A stretch of DNA of 64,000 nt. Origin: Acidobacteriota bacterium (GTDB lineage: Bacteria > Acidobacteriota > Terriglobia > UBA7540). The DNA lies in NCBI GenBank assembly GCA_023474345.1, contig JAMCXS010000009.1:42465-106464 (forward strand), written 5' to 3'. Each line of letters starts with the position of its first letter. The stretch's first letter is position 1. The position numbers were made by a program, and so were the translations under genes. The notes beneath the pieces were generated by a model. The model ran no database searches and was not told the origin of the DNA. It saw only the letters and a list, made by a program, of their open reading frames with translations. Positions 47,153 to 55,888 of the stretch are shown here, in pieces.

Positions 47153-47875
47153 ATGACACCCATTGAAATCAGCCTCATGCTCGGAGTGGCCGCCGGCGTC
47201 GCCAATCTTTTTGGCGCTTCCATCGTTTCCGCCCGGGCCTGGAGCCGGCCGTTCCTGACTTACTTCATCGCCGTGGGTTCCGGCTTCATGCTGGCCACCG
47301 CGATGACCGAGATGATCCCGGAGAGCCTGCGCCTCGCGCCCGCCGAGGGGCCGGTGCTGATCCTCGCCGGCTACCTGATCGTTCACCTGTTTGAGCACGT
47401 GTGGCCCGGCCACTTCCACTTCGGAGAAGAGACGCATCCCGAAGAGTTTCTGGACAGCCGTGTCGCTTACACGGCGCTGGGAGGACTGCTGGTTCATACT
47501 TTTCTTGGCGGTGTCGCCATCGCCTCGGGTTTCATGATTTCAAAATTGCTTGGCATGCTCATTTTCGGCGCCAGTCTCCTCCACAATATTCCCGAAGGCT
47601 TCACGATTTCCTCGGTGATGGTCACCGCAGGCAAGAGCCGGCGCAAGGGCATGGGGTCCGCCGCAGCGCTCGGTCTTTCCCGCATTGCGGGTATCCTGAG
47701 CATGGGCCTCGCGCACGGCTGGGTTGCCCTGGGCCTTTCCCTCTCGGCCGGCGCCACGCTGTATGTCGCAGCCTCGGACCTGATTCCCGAGGTGAACAAG
47801 GAACGGGGAGTAAAAATTGCTTTGGCCGTAGGGGCAGGCGTAGGCATGGTTGTGTTGCTGAAAACGTTTGTATAG
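47153..47875 (+). CDS. ZIP-family metal transporter
   Basis: 240 residues, about 7-8 hydrophobic helices. The metal-binding helix HNIPEGFTISSVM is the ZIP signature; an additional His/Glu site sits in EHVWPGHFHFGEETHPEE, a His-rich loop typical of ZIPs. Substrate probably zinc or another divalent metal. Begins 31 bases after the YchF-like gene and ends 7 bases before the NifU-like gene, so the three may be one transcript. Confidence 0.87.
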   Translation: MTPIEISLMLGVAAGVANLFGASIVSARAWSRPFLTYFIAVGSGFMLATAMTEMIPESLRLAPAEGPVLILAGYLIVHLFEHVWPGHFHFGEETHPEEFLDSRVAYTALGGLLVHTFLGGVAIASGFMISKLLGMLIFGASLLHNIPEGFTISSVMVTAGKSRRKGMGSAAALGLSRIAGILSMGLAHGWVALGLSLSAGATLYVAASDLIPEVNKERGVKIALAVGAGVGMVVLLKTFV

Positions 47876-47882
47876 AAGCACT

Positions 47883-48242
47883 ATGTACTCCGAGCAGATT
47901 CTTGACCATTTCCATCACCCACGTAATGTTGGTGAAATTGCTGAACCGACCGCCGTCGTCGAAGCCTCGAACCCGGTTTGCGGCGACCTGATGAAGCTCT
48001 GGATCCTCGTCGAGGGCGGCAGGATCGCGGATGCAAAATTCAAGGTCGAGGGATGCATTCCGGCGGTCGCCTGCGGCTCCTGGCTTGCGGAAGCCATCAA
48101 AAGCAAGCCGGTCTCAGAACTCGCCACCCTTTCGGCGGAACAGATTGAGGCCGGGCTCGGCGGCCTGCCTCCCGCTTCCCGCCACGCAAGTGCGCTCGCC
48201 ATAGCTGCTCTCCGGAAGGCGCTCGAAAAGTTGCGCCCGTAA
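47883..48242 (+). CDS. NifU/IscU-type iron-sulfur scaffold-like protein
   Basis: 119 residues, NifU_N domain: DHFHHPRNVGEI and SNPVCGDLMKLW (first Cys and the neighbouring Asp), then EGCIPAVACGSW (second Cys region). The third cluster Cys, which in IscU follows HC(S) near the end, is replaced: the segment reads RHASALAIAALRKAL. So either the cluster is built with other ligands or the protein is a divergent relative. Start ATG 47883; no IscS/SufS neighbour. Confidence 0.8.
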   Translation: MYSEQILDHFHHPRNVGEIAEPTAVVEASNPVCGDLMKLWILVEGGRIADAKFKVEGCIPAVACGSWLAEAIKSKPVSELATLSAEQIEAGLGGLPPASRHASALAIAALRKALEKLRP

Positions 48243-48498
48243 TCTGCGCCACGCTGCCTGGCGCGGCGAGCTATGCTCGCCCCTTCGCGGCGGTGATCAG
48301 GCAAGCCACGCCTGTTGCCCGCCGCCGCTACAATTGTAGCCACGCACGGCCTTGGTCGAAGGACAAGCGCGAGGCCCATTGGAAGGATGATTACCTGACC
48401 CAGTGACGATCCGGGAGCGTACCGTGTGAAGATATCTAGCCTCTCAGCCGCGACCGTTTGGTACCGGCGACGACCCGGGCCGCTTTTCTTCGGCCCTG

Positions 48499-48675
48499 TG
48501 TTTTCAATAACTTGGCCAGCTTCGTTTTGGCTTCGTTTTCGGTTCGTTTTTATGCTCATCCCGTGTTTTCAATAACTTAGCTAGCTTCGTTTCAGGTTCG
48601 TTTTCGGTTTGTTTTGGCTGTTTTTTCCACAGCTGTCCTTTGTTTTCAACAACTTCCTAGCTTCGTTTTGCCAAA
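48499..48675. repeat. Three imperfect direct repeats (TGTTTTCAATAACTT ... AGCTTCGTTTT)
   Basis: Copies start at 48499, 48564 and 48641 (spacing 65 and 77). Each contains TGTTTTCAA(T/C)AACTT followed by TAGCTTCGTTT and TTCGTTTTCGGTT-type stretches. On the minus strand they read like fragments of NEAxxVIENT, broken by stops, so they may be the debris of a coding repeat. Confidence 0.6.
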
Positions 48676-48852
48676 AAAAGAATTCTTTTTTTCTGGATTT
48701 TTCGCTTTTCCCCGTTCTCTGGGGATCAAGTTGGCTGGAATTGGCCTGTTGAAATCGAAGGAGGGATCGAAAGACGTTGGAATCGGAGCAAGCATCGGTG
48801 ATTCCCTTCCGGCCGGGCGGCTTGCCATAATTCCCTGCCGAAAATTGACTTA

Positions 48853-48863
48853 TGTAGACTACA
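48853..48863. promoter_or_regulatory. Palindrome TGTAGACTACA
   Basis: An 11-base perfect palindrome next to TTGACT (48845-48850). Reminiscent of BlaI/MecI-type operators (TACA/TGTA core), about 290 bases before the glycosidase-like gene. No -10 found at the proper distance. Confidence 0.3.
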
Positions 48864-49153
48864 CCATGCGGCCCCGAAAGTCAAGACAATTTTTCGTCTG
48901 TTCTGTAGCGGCGCGCTATGCTTGCCGAAGCCTTTTCCTTCCGTGGAGGTCCTTAAGCAGAACGAACCCATGGCCTGCGAAAAGGCCGGCTGCGAGTTGC
49001 TGCCCCGCCAATCTGCAGAACGCTTACAATGTTTTGCTCCTTCGGCTCATTCGATGTACACTCGCGCGGACGAAGAGCGGTTTTGGGCTTTTGATTTAAG
49101 TCCGAGCACCCCGGCTGCCTTGCAGGGCCTCGGGCGCGATCAGGAGGAGCAGT

Positions 49154-51640
49154 ATGAGACTTACGAAAGGCGACATTGTGCTGGCGGCATTGTTTTATTC
49201 GTGCTCGAGCGTGTGTCTAGCGGCAAGGGCAGCTTCCGGCGCCCTAGTGTCTAATGGCCGGGCGGAGTCCGTAATTGTGGCCGGGACAGGAGAATTCAAC
49301 CGCTGGGTCGCAGGCGAGTTACAACGCTATTTTGAGCGGTTCAGCGGTACACAGATTCCAATTGTTTCACCCGCCGAGGCTCGGCAGCAGGCCGGGGGAC
49401 TGGCGTGGATTCTGGTGGGCAGTCCGCAGGCGAATGAATTGGTTCAACAAGCCGTCGCGAAGAGGCTGGTGAATTTCGATGGTCTCAAAAGGGATGGCTT
49501 TATCCTTAAGACCATTCGGCTGGACGGGCGGCGAGCGTTGGTGGTAGGGGGCCATGACGAAGCGGCAACCATGTACGCCGCCTATGACCTGCTGGAGCGC
49601 TACGGAGCCGTGTTTCTGCTCACCGGTGACATCTTGCCCGGGAGAAAACCCACCTGGGAACTAAGGAATTTCGATGTGCAGAGCAATCCGGCCTTCCGCC
49701 GCCGTGGCCTATTCGTTTCTTTCATCTATCCCAACCGCTCGATCATGTCGCTGGCCGATGAGCGGAAGTTCATAGACCAGATGGCGAAGTTGAAAATGAA
49801 CTATTTGCAGATTTTCTGGTTTCCCTACGAGCCGTTCCTGAAGTATTCGTACAACGAAGAAGCAAAATGGATGGGGGATGTCTCGAGGAAGGAAACGGGA
49901 TACATGCTATGGGCGCGCGACTTTGGTTCTCCCCTGACGTCGGAGATGCAGGTGGGCCAAGAGCATTTCAAAGAAGCGGGAGTGTATCCGCGACTCGAGC
50001 CTCCGGAGTTCCAGCACATCGGGAACAATGAAGAGGCCTTCACAACGGCCGAGCACTACCTCCATGAAGTCATCCGCTACGCGCACAGTCGGAAAATCAA
50101 GGTGTGGCTGGATGTTGACGCGACGTCCGTGGCGCCCAATCTTGCCCGTTATACCACGCGCACGCTGACACAGCCATTCAACCCCATTTTCGGTACCTTC
50201 ATTTGCCCGGACAATCCGGTTTCCTGGCAACTGAACGAGAACCGCCTGAAGAGCTTGGTTAAAACCTATCCGGACGCGGACGGCTTCTTTCTTTATCTTC
50301 CTGAGGCGTATCCGGTCTGCGATCAAAGCCAGAAAGACCGGCAGTTTTATCTGAGCCTGCGGCCGCAATACCCCGGGGAGGCCGAGGCGCGCGTGGCCTT
50401 CACAGGGGATATTCCCCGGGATAACAACACCGTAGTCGACGGCAATAGCGGATCGCTCTATCTTGTTGAGAAGTTCATGCAGGCGCGGGACCAAATTGCG
50501 CCGAAGGCGAAGCTAGGGATTGGGGGCCTGGGAAGGCTATACCTGGCCCCGTATATCCAGAAGATGTTTCCCAGGTCTGTGCCCTTCAGCGACATGGAAT
50601 CGCAGGCGATCTGGACGCCGACGGGCGTGCCGATGAGGATGTTCGGGGAGATGCCGGGGCGGGAGACGACGCTCAGCAATCGTATTGACGATGATTCGGA
50701 CATGCTGGGGATGCAGTTCAACGTGAACCTCTACTACAAAGACGATGTTTTGAAGGGAGGGCTGAAGTACGGCCTCGCGGGTTTTGATTCGCAACTGAAC
50801 CGGGCGCGAGGAACGGAGACGAATACAGAGTACATGGCGGAGGGTGAATGGAATCCGGAACTGACGCCGGAGGAATTTTACCGGGGTTACTCGCAACGGA
50901 TTTTTGGAGAGAAGTCGGCGCCGGAAATGCTGAAGGCCTTCAATACGCTGGAAAAGAACGAAGAATACCTCGGATGGACCGGCCAGGGGAATTTCCCCTG
51001 CTGCGGCCCTCCGAGGGAGTTGAGTATCGCCTACTCGTATTCGAAGCAGCCGGACCCGTTTGCGGGGCCGCGTTTCCAGGGATGGCGTCCGTTCATCAGC
51101 CGGGCGCATGACCTGATCCGCGATTACACGGGAAGCATCAAGCTGCTCCAGGAAGCACTGGAAGAACTGCAGAGCGCCCAGCCGCTGGCAGCGCCTCGCT
51201 CCCAGGCGTATCTGGCCTATCTGATCAATCGCACACAAGCCTATACCATGCACCTACAAACTCTGGTCGCATGGGAGCAGGCCTATATCGACTTGGACAG
51301 CGCGTTCCAGGCCAAAGCCGAAGGGGCCAGCCAGCAGGACTTTGTGAATCGGCTGGACGGCGACCTGAAAGAATTCCGAGAGACCCAGACGAAAGCCAGA
51401 GCGATGGCTGAGAAGTTCTCGGAGATCATCGATGACCCCTCAGACTTGGGCGTACTGTACCGAATCAACATTTTTATGGTAACGGGGACGGAGTTGGTGG
51501 CCGAGTTAATGCAGGACATCGACAACTACTACCACGGGCGAGACTACGTGAAGCCGGTGGACTTCCGAAAGGTCTTCACCGAATGGCCCGTCCTGGCCTC
51601 GGTGCCCTGGCAGGCGTCCGAATACGATTCTCCGATGTAG
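49154..51640 (+). CDS. Secreted GH67/GH20-N-like protein, unclassified glycosidase candidate
   Basis: 828 residues with a signal peptide (cut around residue 24-28). N-terminal domain with the alpha-glucuronidase/GH20b-style pattern GGHDEAATMYAAYDLLERYGAVFL (about 133-156), then SNPAFRRRGLF (177-187), introducing a (beta/alpha)8-like domain. A possible catalytic acid is Glu384 in DGFFLYLPEAYPVC, at the end of a beta strand; other candidates cannot be excluded. C-terminal half mostly helical. The substrate is unknown. A strong AGGAGGAG ribosome site precedes the ATG. Monocistronic, facing a 911-base repeat-bearing gap. Confidence 0.68.
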   Translation: MRLTKGDIVLAALFYSCSSVCLAARAASGALVSNGRAESVIVAGTGEFNRWVAGELQRYFERFSGTQIPIVSPAEARQQAGGLAWILVGSPQANELVQQAVAKRLVNFDGLKRDGFILKTIRLDGRRALVVGGHDEAATMYAAYDLLERYGAVFLLTGDILPGRKPTWELRNFDVQSNPAFRRRGLFVSFIYPNRSIMSLADERKFIDQMAKLKMNYLQIFWFPYEPFLKYSYNEEAKWMGDVSRKETGYMLWARDFGSPLTSEMQVGQEHFKEAGVYPRLEPPEFQHIGNNEEAFTTAEHYLHEVIRYAHSRKIKVWLDVDATSVAPNLARYTTRTLTQPFNPIFGTFICPDNPVSWQLNENRLKSLVKTYPDADGFFLYLPEAYPVCDQSQKDRQFYLSLRPQYPGEAEARVAFTGDIPRDNNTVVDGNSGSLYLVEKFMQARDQIAPKAKLGIGGLGRLYLAPYIQKMFPRSVPFSDMESQAIWTPTGVPMRMFGEMPGRETTLSNRIDDDSDMLGMQFNVNLYYKDDVLKGGLKYGLAGFDSQLNRARGTETNTEYMAEGEWNPELTPEEFYRGYSQRIFGEKSAPEMLKAFNTLEKNEEYLGWTGQGNFPCCGPPRELSIAYSYSKQPDPFAGPRFQGWRPFISRAHDLIRDYTGSIKLLQEALEELQSAQPLAAPRSQAYLAYLINRTQAYTMHLQTLVAWEQAYIDLDSAFQAKAEGASQQDFVNRLDGDLKEFRETQTKARAMAEKFSEIIDDPSDLGVLYRINIFMVTGTELVAELMQDIDNYYHGRDYVKPVDFRKVFTEWPVLASVPWQASEYDSPM

Positions 51641-51684
51641 ACAGGTGCAGTCGAACAACACCAAATGGAAGGCAGAGCCCTTCC

Positions 51685-52317
51685 CTATTTTTGAGCCGTT
51701 AGCTGGCGGTAGGCTTCGGGGTCGTCGATATCGAGGAGGATACCGGGGTCAGGGACTTCGATAAACTCTGTGCGGTCGCGATACTTGCGGATCACGCTGT
51801 CAGCGCCTTCGTTCGGGCCAAGGGCCAAGATCTCGGTGAAGAGTTCCAGCCCGATCAGGACCGGATGGCCATGCTTGCCGCGGAATTCCGGGATCATGAC
51901 AGGCTTCTCCGTGCGCCTAAAGTGTTGGATTAAGGTCTTAAACGTATTTGCTGAAATAGCTGGATGATCTACAAGGCACAGGATCACTCCGTCGAGCTCG
52001 CTTTTGGCGAGTGCACCCAGCCCGGCCTGGAGCGAAGACGTTTGCCCCAGGCGGTAATCCTGATTCACAACCACCTCGACGCCTGCAAGCTTAATGTTTT
52101 GTTTGATATATTCCGCGTGATGGCCCAGCACCGCTACGACGCACCGGATGCCGGCCTCAGACAAAGTGAAAGTAATGGTTTCAAGAAATGATCGCCCCTT
52201 ATAGGTAAGCAAGGCCTTATCGTAGCCCATACGCGAAGATTCGCCAGCCGCAAGGACCAAGCCAGCGATATTGGGCGGTGAGGACGCTGCCCCTACAGAT
52301 TCAGAATCTGCGCTCAT
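51685..52317 (-). CDS. MocA-type nucleotidyltransferase (molybdenum cofactor)
   Basis: 210 residues of the NTP_transf_3 family: LVLAAGESSRMGYDKALL (nucleotide and metal site), LCLVDHPAISANTF, PEFRGKHGHPVLIG. These are the features of MocA, which transfers CMP to molybdopterin for xanthine-dehydrogenase-type enzymes. Its start overlaps the xdhC stop (ATGA, 4 bases), so the two are coupled. No xanthine dehydrogenase gene is in the window. Confidence 0.87.
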   Translation of the reverse strand: MSADSESVGAASSPPNIAGLVLAAGESSRMGYDKALLTYKGRSFLETITFTLSEAGIRCVVAVLGHHAEYIKQNIKLAGVEVVVNQDYRLGQTSSLQAGLGALAKSELDGVILCLVDHPAISANTFKTLIQHFRRTEKPVMIPEFRGKHGHPVLIGLELFTEILALGPNEGADSVIRKYRDRTEFIEVPDPGILLDIDDPEAYRQLTAQK

Positions 52318-53138
52318 GAGCTTTGCTGGACTTTTGGCTTATAGGCGAGCGAAGGAACCGAGGGCAAGGCATTCCGCCGCACCGCAATCATTTCCGCAAC
52401 GACCGCGACAGCGATTTCCTCCGGAGTCAGCGCGCCAATCCCGAGGCCAACGGGAGAGTGAACCCGCTCCATGTGATCGAGCGGAACGCCTTCGTTCTCA
52501 AGGATCTTCGAGAACTCGATAAACTTCCGCTTGCTGCCGATCATCCCGATGTAGCGCGCCGGGGTTTTCAAAGCTTCGCGGAGGCAGATCAGGTCGCCGT
52601 TGTGCCCCCGAGTGGCGATGACCACGTAGGAATGCTCATTGAGCTTGAGGCTGGGAAAGATTTCCTCCCAGGGCCCGGCGTGGGTTTCCGCGGCTTCCGG
52701 GAAACGTTCCGGGTTGGCGAAGGCCGCGCGGTCATCGGAGATAATCGTCTCGAATCCCGCCATCGTGGCGATTTTTGAGATATAGAGTGCGACGTGCCCG
52801 GCTCCAAACAGGTAAAGCGTCGGAGCGCTTAAAATCGGTTCGATAAAGATGTCGAGCGAGCCGCCGCAGACGAGTCCGGTGTCATACTCGGGCTTGGCGT
52901 TCAGATTAAAATGAAGGCGCCGGGACTTCTCTTCACGCATCACATCCTGCGCCACCGACCACACCTCAGCCTCGACGCAGCCGCCGCCCACCGTTCCCAC
53001 AATCGTGCCGTCGTCTCGAATCAGGATCTTGGAACTTTCATAGCTGGGGATCGAGCCTTGCGTTTCAATGATAGTGGCGAGCGCCCCTTTGCGCCCTTCT
53101 TTCCGCAGTTTGACGATTTCCGCGAAGACGTCGCTCAT
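52314..53138 (-). CDS. XdhC-family molybdenum cofactor insertion/sulfuration chaperone
   Basis: 274 residues. N-terminal XdhC domain (GALATIIETQGSIPSYESSKILIRDDG, VGGGCVEAEVW) and a C-terminal Rossmann domain with LYLFGAGHVALYISKIA. Binds the cofactor and helps sulfurate it for xanthine-dehydrogenase-family enzymes. Start taken at ATG 53138; the open frame reaches 53429 but the extra 97 residues run through a repeat copy and are not conserved. Coupled to mocA. Confidence 0.88.
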   Translation of the reverse strand: MSDVFAEIVKLRKEGRKGALATIIETQGSIPSYESSKILIRDDGTIVGTVGGGCVEAEVWSVAQDVMREEKSRRLHFNLNAKPEYDTGLVCGGSLDIFIEPILSAPTLYLFGAGHVALYISKIATMAGFETIISDDRAAFANPERFPEAAETHAGPWEEIFPSLKLNEHSYVVIATRGHNGDLICLREALKTPARYIGMIGSKRKFIEFSKILENEGVPLDHMERVHSPVGLGIGALTPEEIAVAVVAEMIAVRRNALPSVPSLAYKPKVQQSS

Positions 53139-53262
53139 GGCGAATAGGTTTAGGTTAAACTCGACACCTGTGGTTGTCAATTGCGGCAGATTCGGGCGCG
53201 CGCAGCCTTGTCCACGGGCTGCGAGGACATAGGAGGCGGGGGCTACGATTATTTCAAAGAGC

Positions 53263-53338
53263 TCACGCGAAAGCGCAAAGCCACAAAGTGGCGCAAAGAA
53301 ACTAAAGCAGTTTTTCCCTGGCGCCTTGGCGTGAGGGG
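53263..53338. repeat. Dispersed repeat (CGCCTTGGCG type), copy 1
   Basis: Ends in TGGCGCCTTGGCGTGAGG. The reverse orientation of the same core occurs at 54421. Resembles ERIC/REP-like short intergenic repeats, no protein capacity. Confidence 0.45.
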
Positions 53339-53368
53339 ATTTAGTTTTTTTTAAGGAGGATTCGGGAA

Positions 53369-54397
53369 ATGAAAGCGGTTCGATTCCATGAGCACGGCGG
53401 GTTGGAGGTTTTGAAATACGAGGACGCACCGGAGCCTAAGATTAATCCGAACGAGGTGCTGGTCAGGGTCAAAGCGTGCGCGCTGAACCATCTTGATTTG
53501 TGGCTGCGCGCCGGAGTGCGGGCCTGGCGACTGCCCATGCCGCATATCGTGGGCAGTGACATCGCGGGCGAAGTGGCGGAAGTCGGATCGCTGGTGGCGC
53601 GCTTCAAGCCGGGCGACCGGGTGCTGCTGGCGCCGGGAATCAGTTGCGGGCAATGCGAGGAGTGCTGGAGGGGGCTCGATAGCGCCTGCCGCAGCTACAC
53701 GCTGTTTGGCGTCATGGTGGATGGCGGCTACGCCGAATACGTCAAATCCCCTGAGGCGAACGTGATCCCGATTCCGGGCGACCTGAATTTTGATGAGGCG
53801 GCCGCGGTGCCCCTGGTGTTTCTGACGGCATGGCACATGCTGTTCACGCGGGCCAAACTCCGACCGGGCGAAGACGTTCTGGTGGTGGGAGCCGGTTCCG
53901 GCGTGGGCAGCGCGGCCATCCAGATTGCGAAGCTGGCCGGAACTCGCGTCATCACCGTGGCGGGGACCGATGAGAAACTTGCCAAGGCGCGAGCGCTTGG
54001 GGCGGACGCGGGGATCAATCACCGGAAGCAGTCGATCGCCGAAGAAGTCCGGCGGCTGACGGCGAAGCGCGGTGTGGACGTGATCGTGGAACACGTGGGC
54101 GCGGCGGTGTGGGAAGATTGCTTTGAGTCACTTGCGACTTACGGGCGGCTGGTCACCTGCGGCGTGACGTCGGGCGCAGAAGTAAAGCTGAATGTCCAGG
54201 CGCTGTTTGGCCGGCAGCGAACCATTCTGGGCTCCTTTATGGGCGGCAAGGGAGAATTGATGGAGGTGCTCAAGCTGATCGGCGAGCGGAAATTGAAGCC
54301 GGTCATCGATTCCGTTTTCCCGCTGGCCGAAGCTGCGCAGGCACAAAAGAAAATGGAAAGCAGGGATTTCTTTGGAAAGATTCTCCTCCATCCATGA
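53369..54397 (+). CDS. Zinc-binding alcohol dehydrogenase / quinone oxidoreductase family
   Basis: 342-residue MDR-superfamily NAD(P)-dependent oxidoreductase. Structural zinc loop CGQCEECWRGLDSAC (about 92-107), Rossmann motif VVGAGSGVGSAAIQIAKLAGT, and a NHLDLWLRAG catalytic segment. The first catalytic-zinc Cys is not visible, so this may be a zinc-poor quinone-oxidoreductase-like member. Strong AAGGAGG ribosome site. Flanked by inverted copies of the short repeat. Substrate unknown. Confidence 0.87.
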   Translation: MKAVRFHEHGGLEVLKYEDAPEPKINPNEVLVRVKACALNHLDLWLRAGVRAWRLPMPHIVGSDIAGEVAEVGSLVARFKPGDRVLLAPGISCGQCEECWRGLDSACRSYTLFGVMVDGGYAEYVKSPEANVIPIPGDLNFDEAAAVPLVFLTAWHMLFTRAKLRPGEDVLVVGAGSGVGSAAIQIAKLAGTRVITVAGTDEKLAKARALGADAGINHRKQSIAEEVRRLTAKRGVDVIVEHVGAAVWEDCFESLATYGRLVTCGVTSGAEVKLNVQALFGRQRTILGSFMGGKGELMEVLKLIGERKLKPVIDSVFPLAEAAQAQKKMESRDFFGKILLHP

Positions 54398-54420
54398 AAA
54401 ATTCGAAAGACAACAATATC

Positions 54421-54545
54421 TTCTCGCAAAGACGCCAAGGCGCAACAGAACGTGGAACGGAGCCCGCCGTGGCCTCCGCGCCTTCCAAAGCTTTAACACA
54501 GAGCGCACGGAGAATCTCCGTGACCTTTGTGTTGATGCTTTTGGA
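54421..54545. repeat. Dispersed repeat (CGCCAAGGCG type), copy 2, inverted relative to copy 1
   Basis: Starts TTCTCGCAAAGACGCCAAGGCGCAAC, the reverse complement of the core of copy 1, then a CGGAGAATCTCCG-containing segment. Lies just after the dehydrogenase gene. Confidence 0.45.
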
Positions 54546-54681
54546 CCCCGGTCCAAGCGGAGTGCAACGAGCAGCTCAGTAACCTCTTTAATGTCACGAT
54601 CCTGAGGGATGGCATCCGCCGGTTTATCAACGGAAAAATCTGAAAATCGACGAGGTGGCGCTACACTGTCCGCCCTGCTGC

Positions 54682-55104
54682 TTAACCCCCTCGGCGCAGG
54701 TAGGCTGAAATCAGGATCACGACCATGGCCAGCGCGAAAGCAACGGAAAGCCAGAGCTGGCGCCGCTCGCGGAACTTCCTTAAGATCCCGAGAGGGATGG
54801 TGAGCAACAACACGATAGCAAAAACTACCAGCGCGAGGACAATCTTGATGCTCAGAAATTTCCAGTAAGGGCCCCAAGGTACAAACCAGACCAGCCTGAC
54901 ATTGTACAAGCCTGAGGCAAGCAACAGAAAAATCACGCTCCACGTCACCCAGCGGAACCTTCCCAAAACAAACTTCATCAACAGGTCACGTTGCTCGTCA
55001 TTGAGGACTCCCACTGAAGGGAAAAGGACGAAGAGCATAAATCCCATTCCGCCGACGCCAACGACGGCGGCGCTCACGTGAACCCATTGGGCGAATGTAG
55101 CCAT
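54682..55104 (-). CDS. CopD-like integral membrane protein
   Basis: 140 residues from ATG 55104; the frame extends to 55191 without conserved sequence. Four hydrophobic helices: QWVHVSAAVVGVGGMGFMLFVLF, WVTWSVIFLLLASGLYNVRLVW, FLSIKIVLALVVFAIVLLLTI and LWLSVAFALAMVVILISAYL. The first-helix His and the GLYN segment resemble CopD-family copper/heme membrane proteins, but this is weak. Function unassigned. Confidence 0.72.
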   Translation of the reverse strand: MATFAQWVHVSAAVVGVGGMGFMLFVLFPSVGVLNDEQRDLLMKFVLGRFRWVTWSVIFLLLASGLYNVRLVWFVPWGPYWKFLSIKIVLALVVFAIVLLLTIPLGILRKFRERRQLWLSVAFALAMVVILISAYLRRGG

Positions 55105-55267
55105 GTGCGCTTTCTTTAGGTTTGCCTTCCTTTCCGTGATCTGGAATGTGAACTTGTGCTCGATGCAAAAAGTCGGAGCCAGAAAAGGCAAAAAAAAACG
55201 CCCTCTGGGATTCGTCAGTGTCCACGCGCTGAGGAATCGCTGGATTTAAAGAGACAAGAACCGTGGA

Positions 55268-55558
55268 CTAAGAATGCTCACTGGCTAACTGGTCGATTTG
55301 CCGCGCGAGGTCAAAATCCTTTTGCGTGATGCCACCCTCACTGTGAGTTGAGAGCGAAATCGCCACGATGTTGTAATTAATGGTGATATCAGGATGGTGC
55401 GCCTCTTTTTCGGCAACCGCGGCAATCTTGTTGACCAGATTAATGGCAGGCATAAACGATTTCAGTGTGTACTTCTTGTGCAAGGCCTTACCCATGTGAG
55501 ACCAGCCTTGCATGTCCTTTAGCTTTTGCTGGATTTCAACCTTGCTGAGTGCTGCCAC
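55268..55558 (-). CDS. phhB: Pterin-4a-carbinolamine dehydratase
   Basis: Recycles the 4a-hydroxy-tetrahydropterin made by aromatic amino acid hydroxylases. 96 residues with the EAHHPDITINYNIVAISLSTHSEGGITQKDFDLA signature (active-site His pair, Asp and His). GTG start with AAGGAGG ribosome site. No hydroxylase gene in the window; moonlighting roles (DCoH-type) are known elsewhere. Confidence 0.93.
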   Translation of the reverse strand: MAALSKVEIQQKLKDMQGWSHMGKALHKKYTLKSFMPAINLVNKIAAVAEKEAHHPDITINYNIVAISLSTHSEGGITQKDFDLARQIDQLASEHS

Positions 55559-55888
55559 AATGCCTCCTTTCGCCTCGTTCGCTGGAGCTTCTGATCCGCG
55601 CTGCTTCGTTTGGAAACCGCGACTGAGCGCGTGTTTCCGAAATGAAATCCCTTGTCCTAATCCAGATTATCACGGACTGCTAAGTCCTACGTTTCCGAAA
55701 TCCCCCGGGTTCGGCCCGCGCGTCCGAGTATAGAAAGCCTCTCAAGACAAGTCAACCACGCCTTCCTGCCCTGGCTCAGATTACCGGGAAATGCCGCAGT
55801 TCCATTGGTAAAGCCGCAGGCTGCCGAAATGCAAGAACTGCAGGTCGTGTACCCAAGCTCAGGCGATCAGGATACAATACCAAGTGCG

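Larger units (their letters stand above)
48243..49153. other. Repeat-bearing intergenic stretch
   Basis: About 910 bases with no supported gene. It holds three imperfect repeats (48499-48675) and a palindrome at 48853. A 161-codon frame (48614-49099) is not credible: no ribosome site and low complexity. A ribosome site (AGGAGGAG) at the right end belongs to the next gene. Confidence 0.55.

Noticed and set aside
48614..49099. 161-codon plus-strand ORF
   Set aside because: Begins within the repeats, lacks a ribosome site, unlike any coding sequence nearby.
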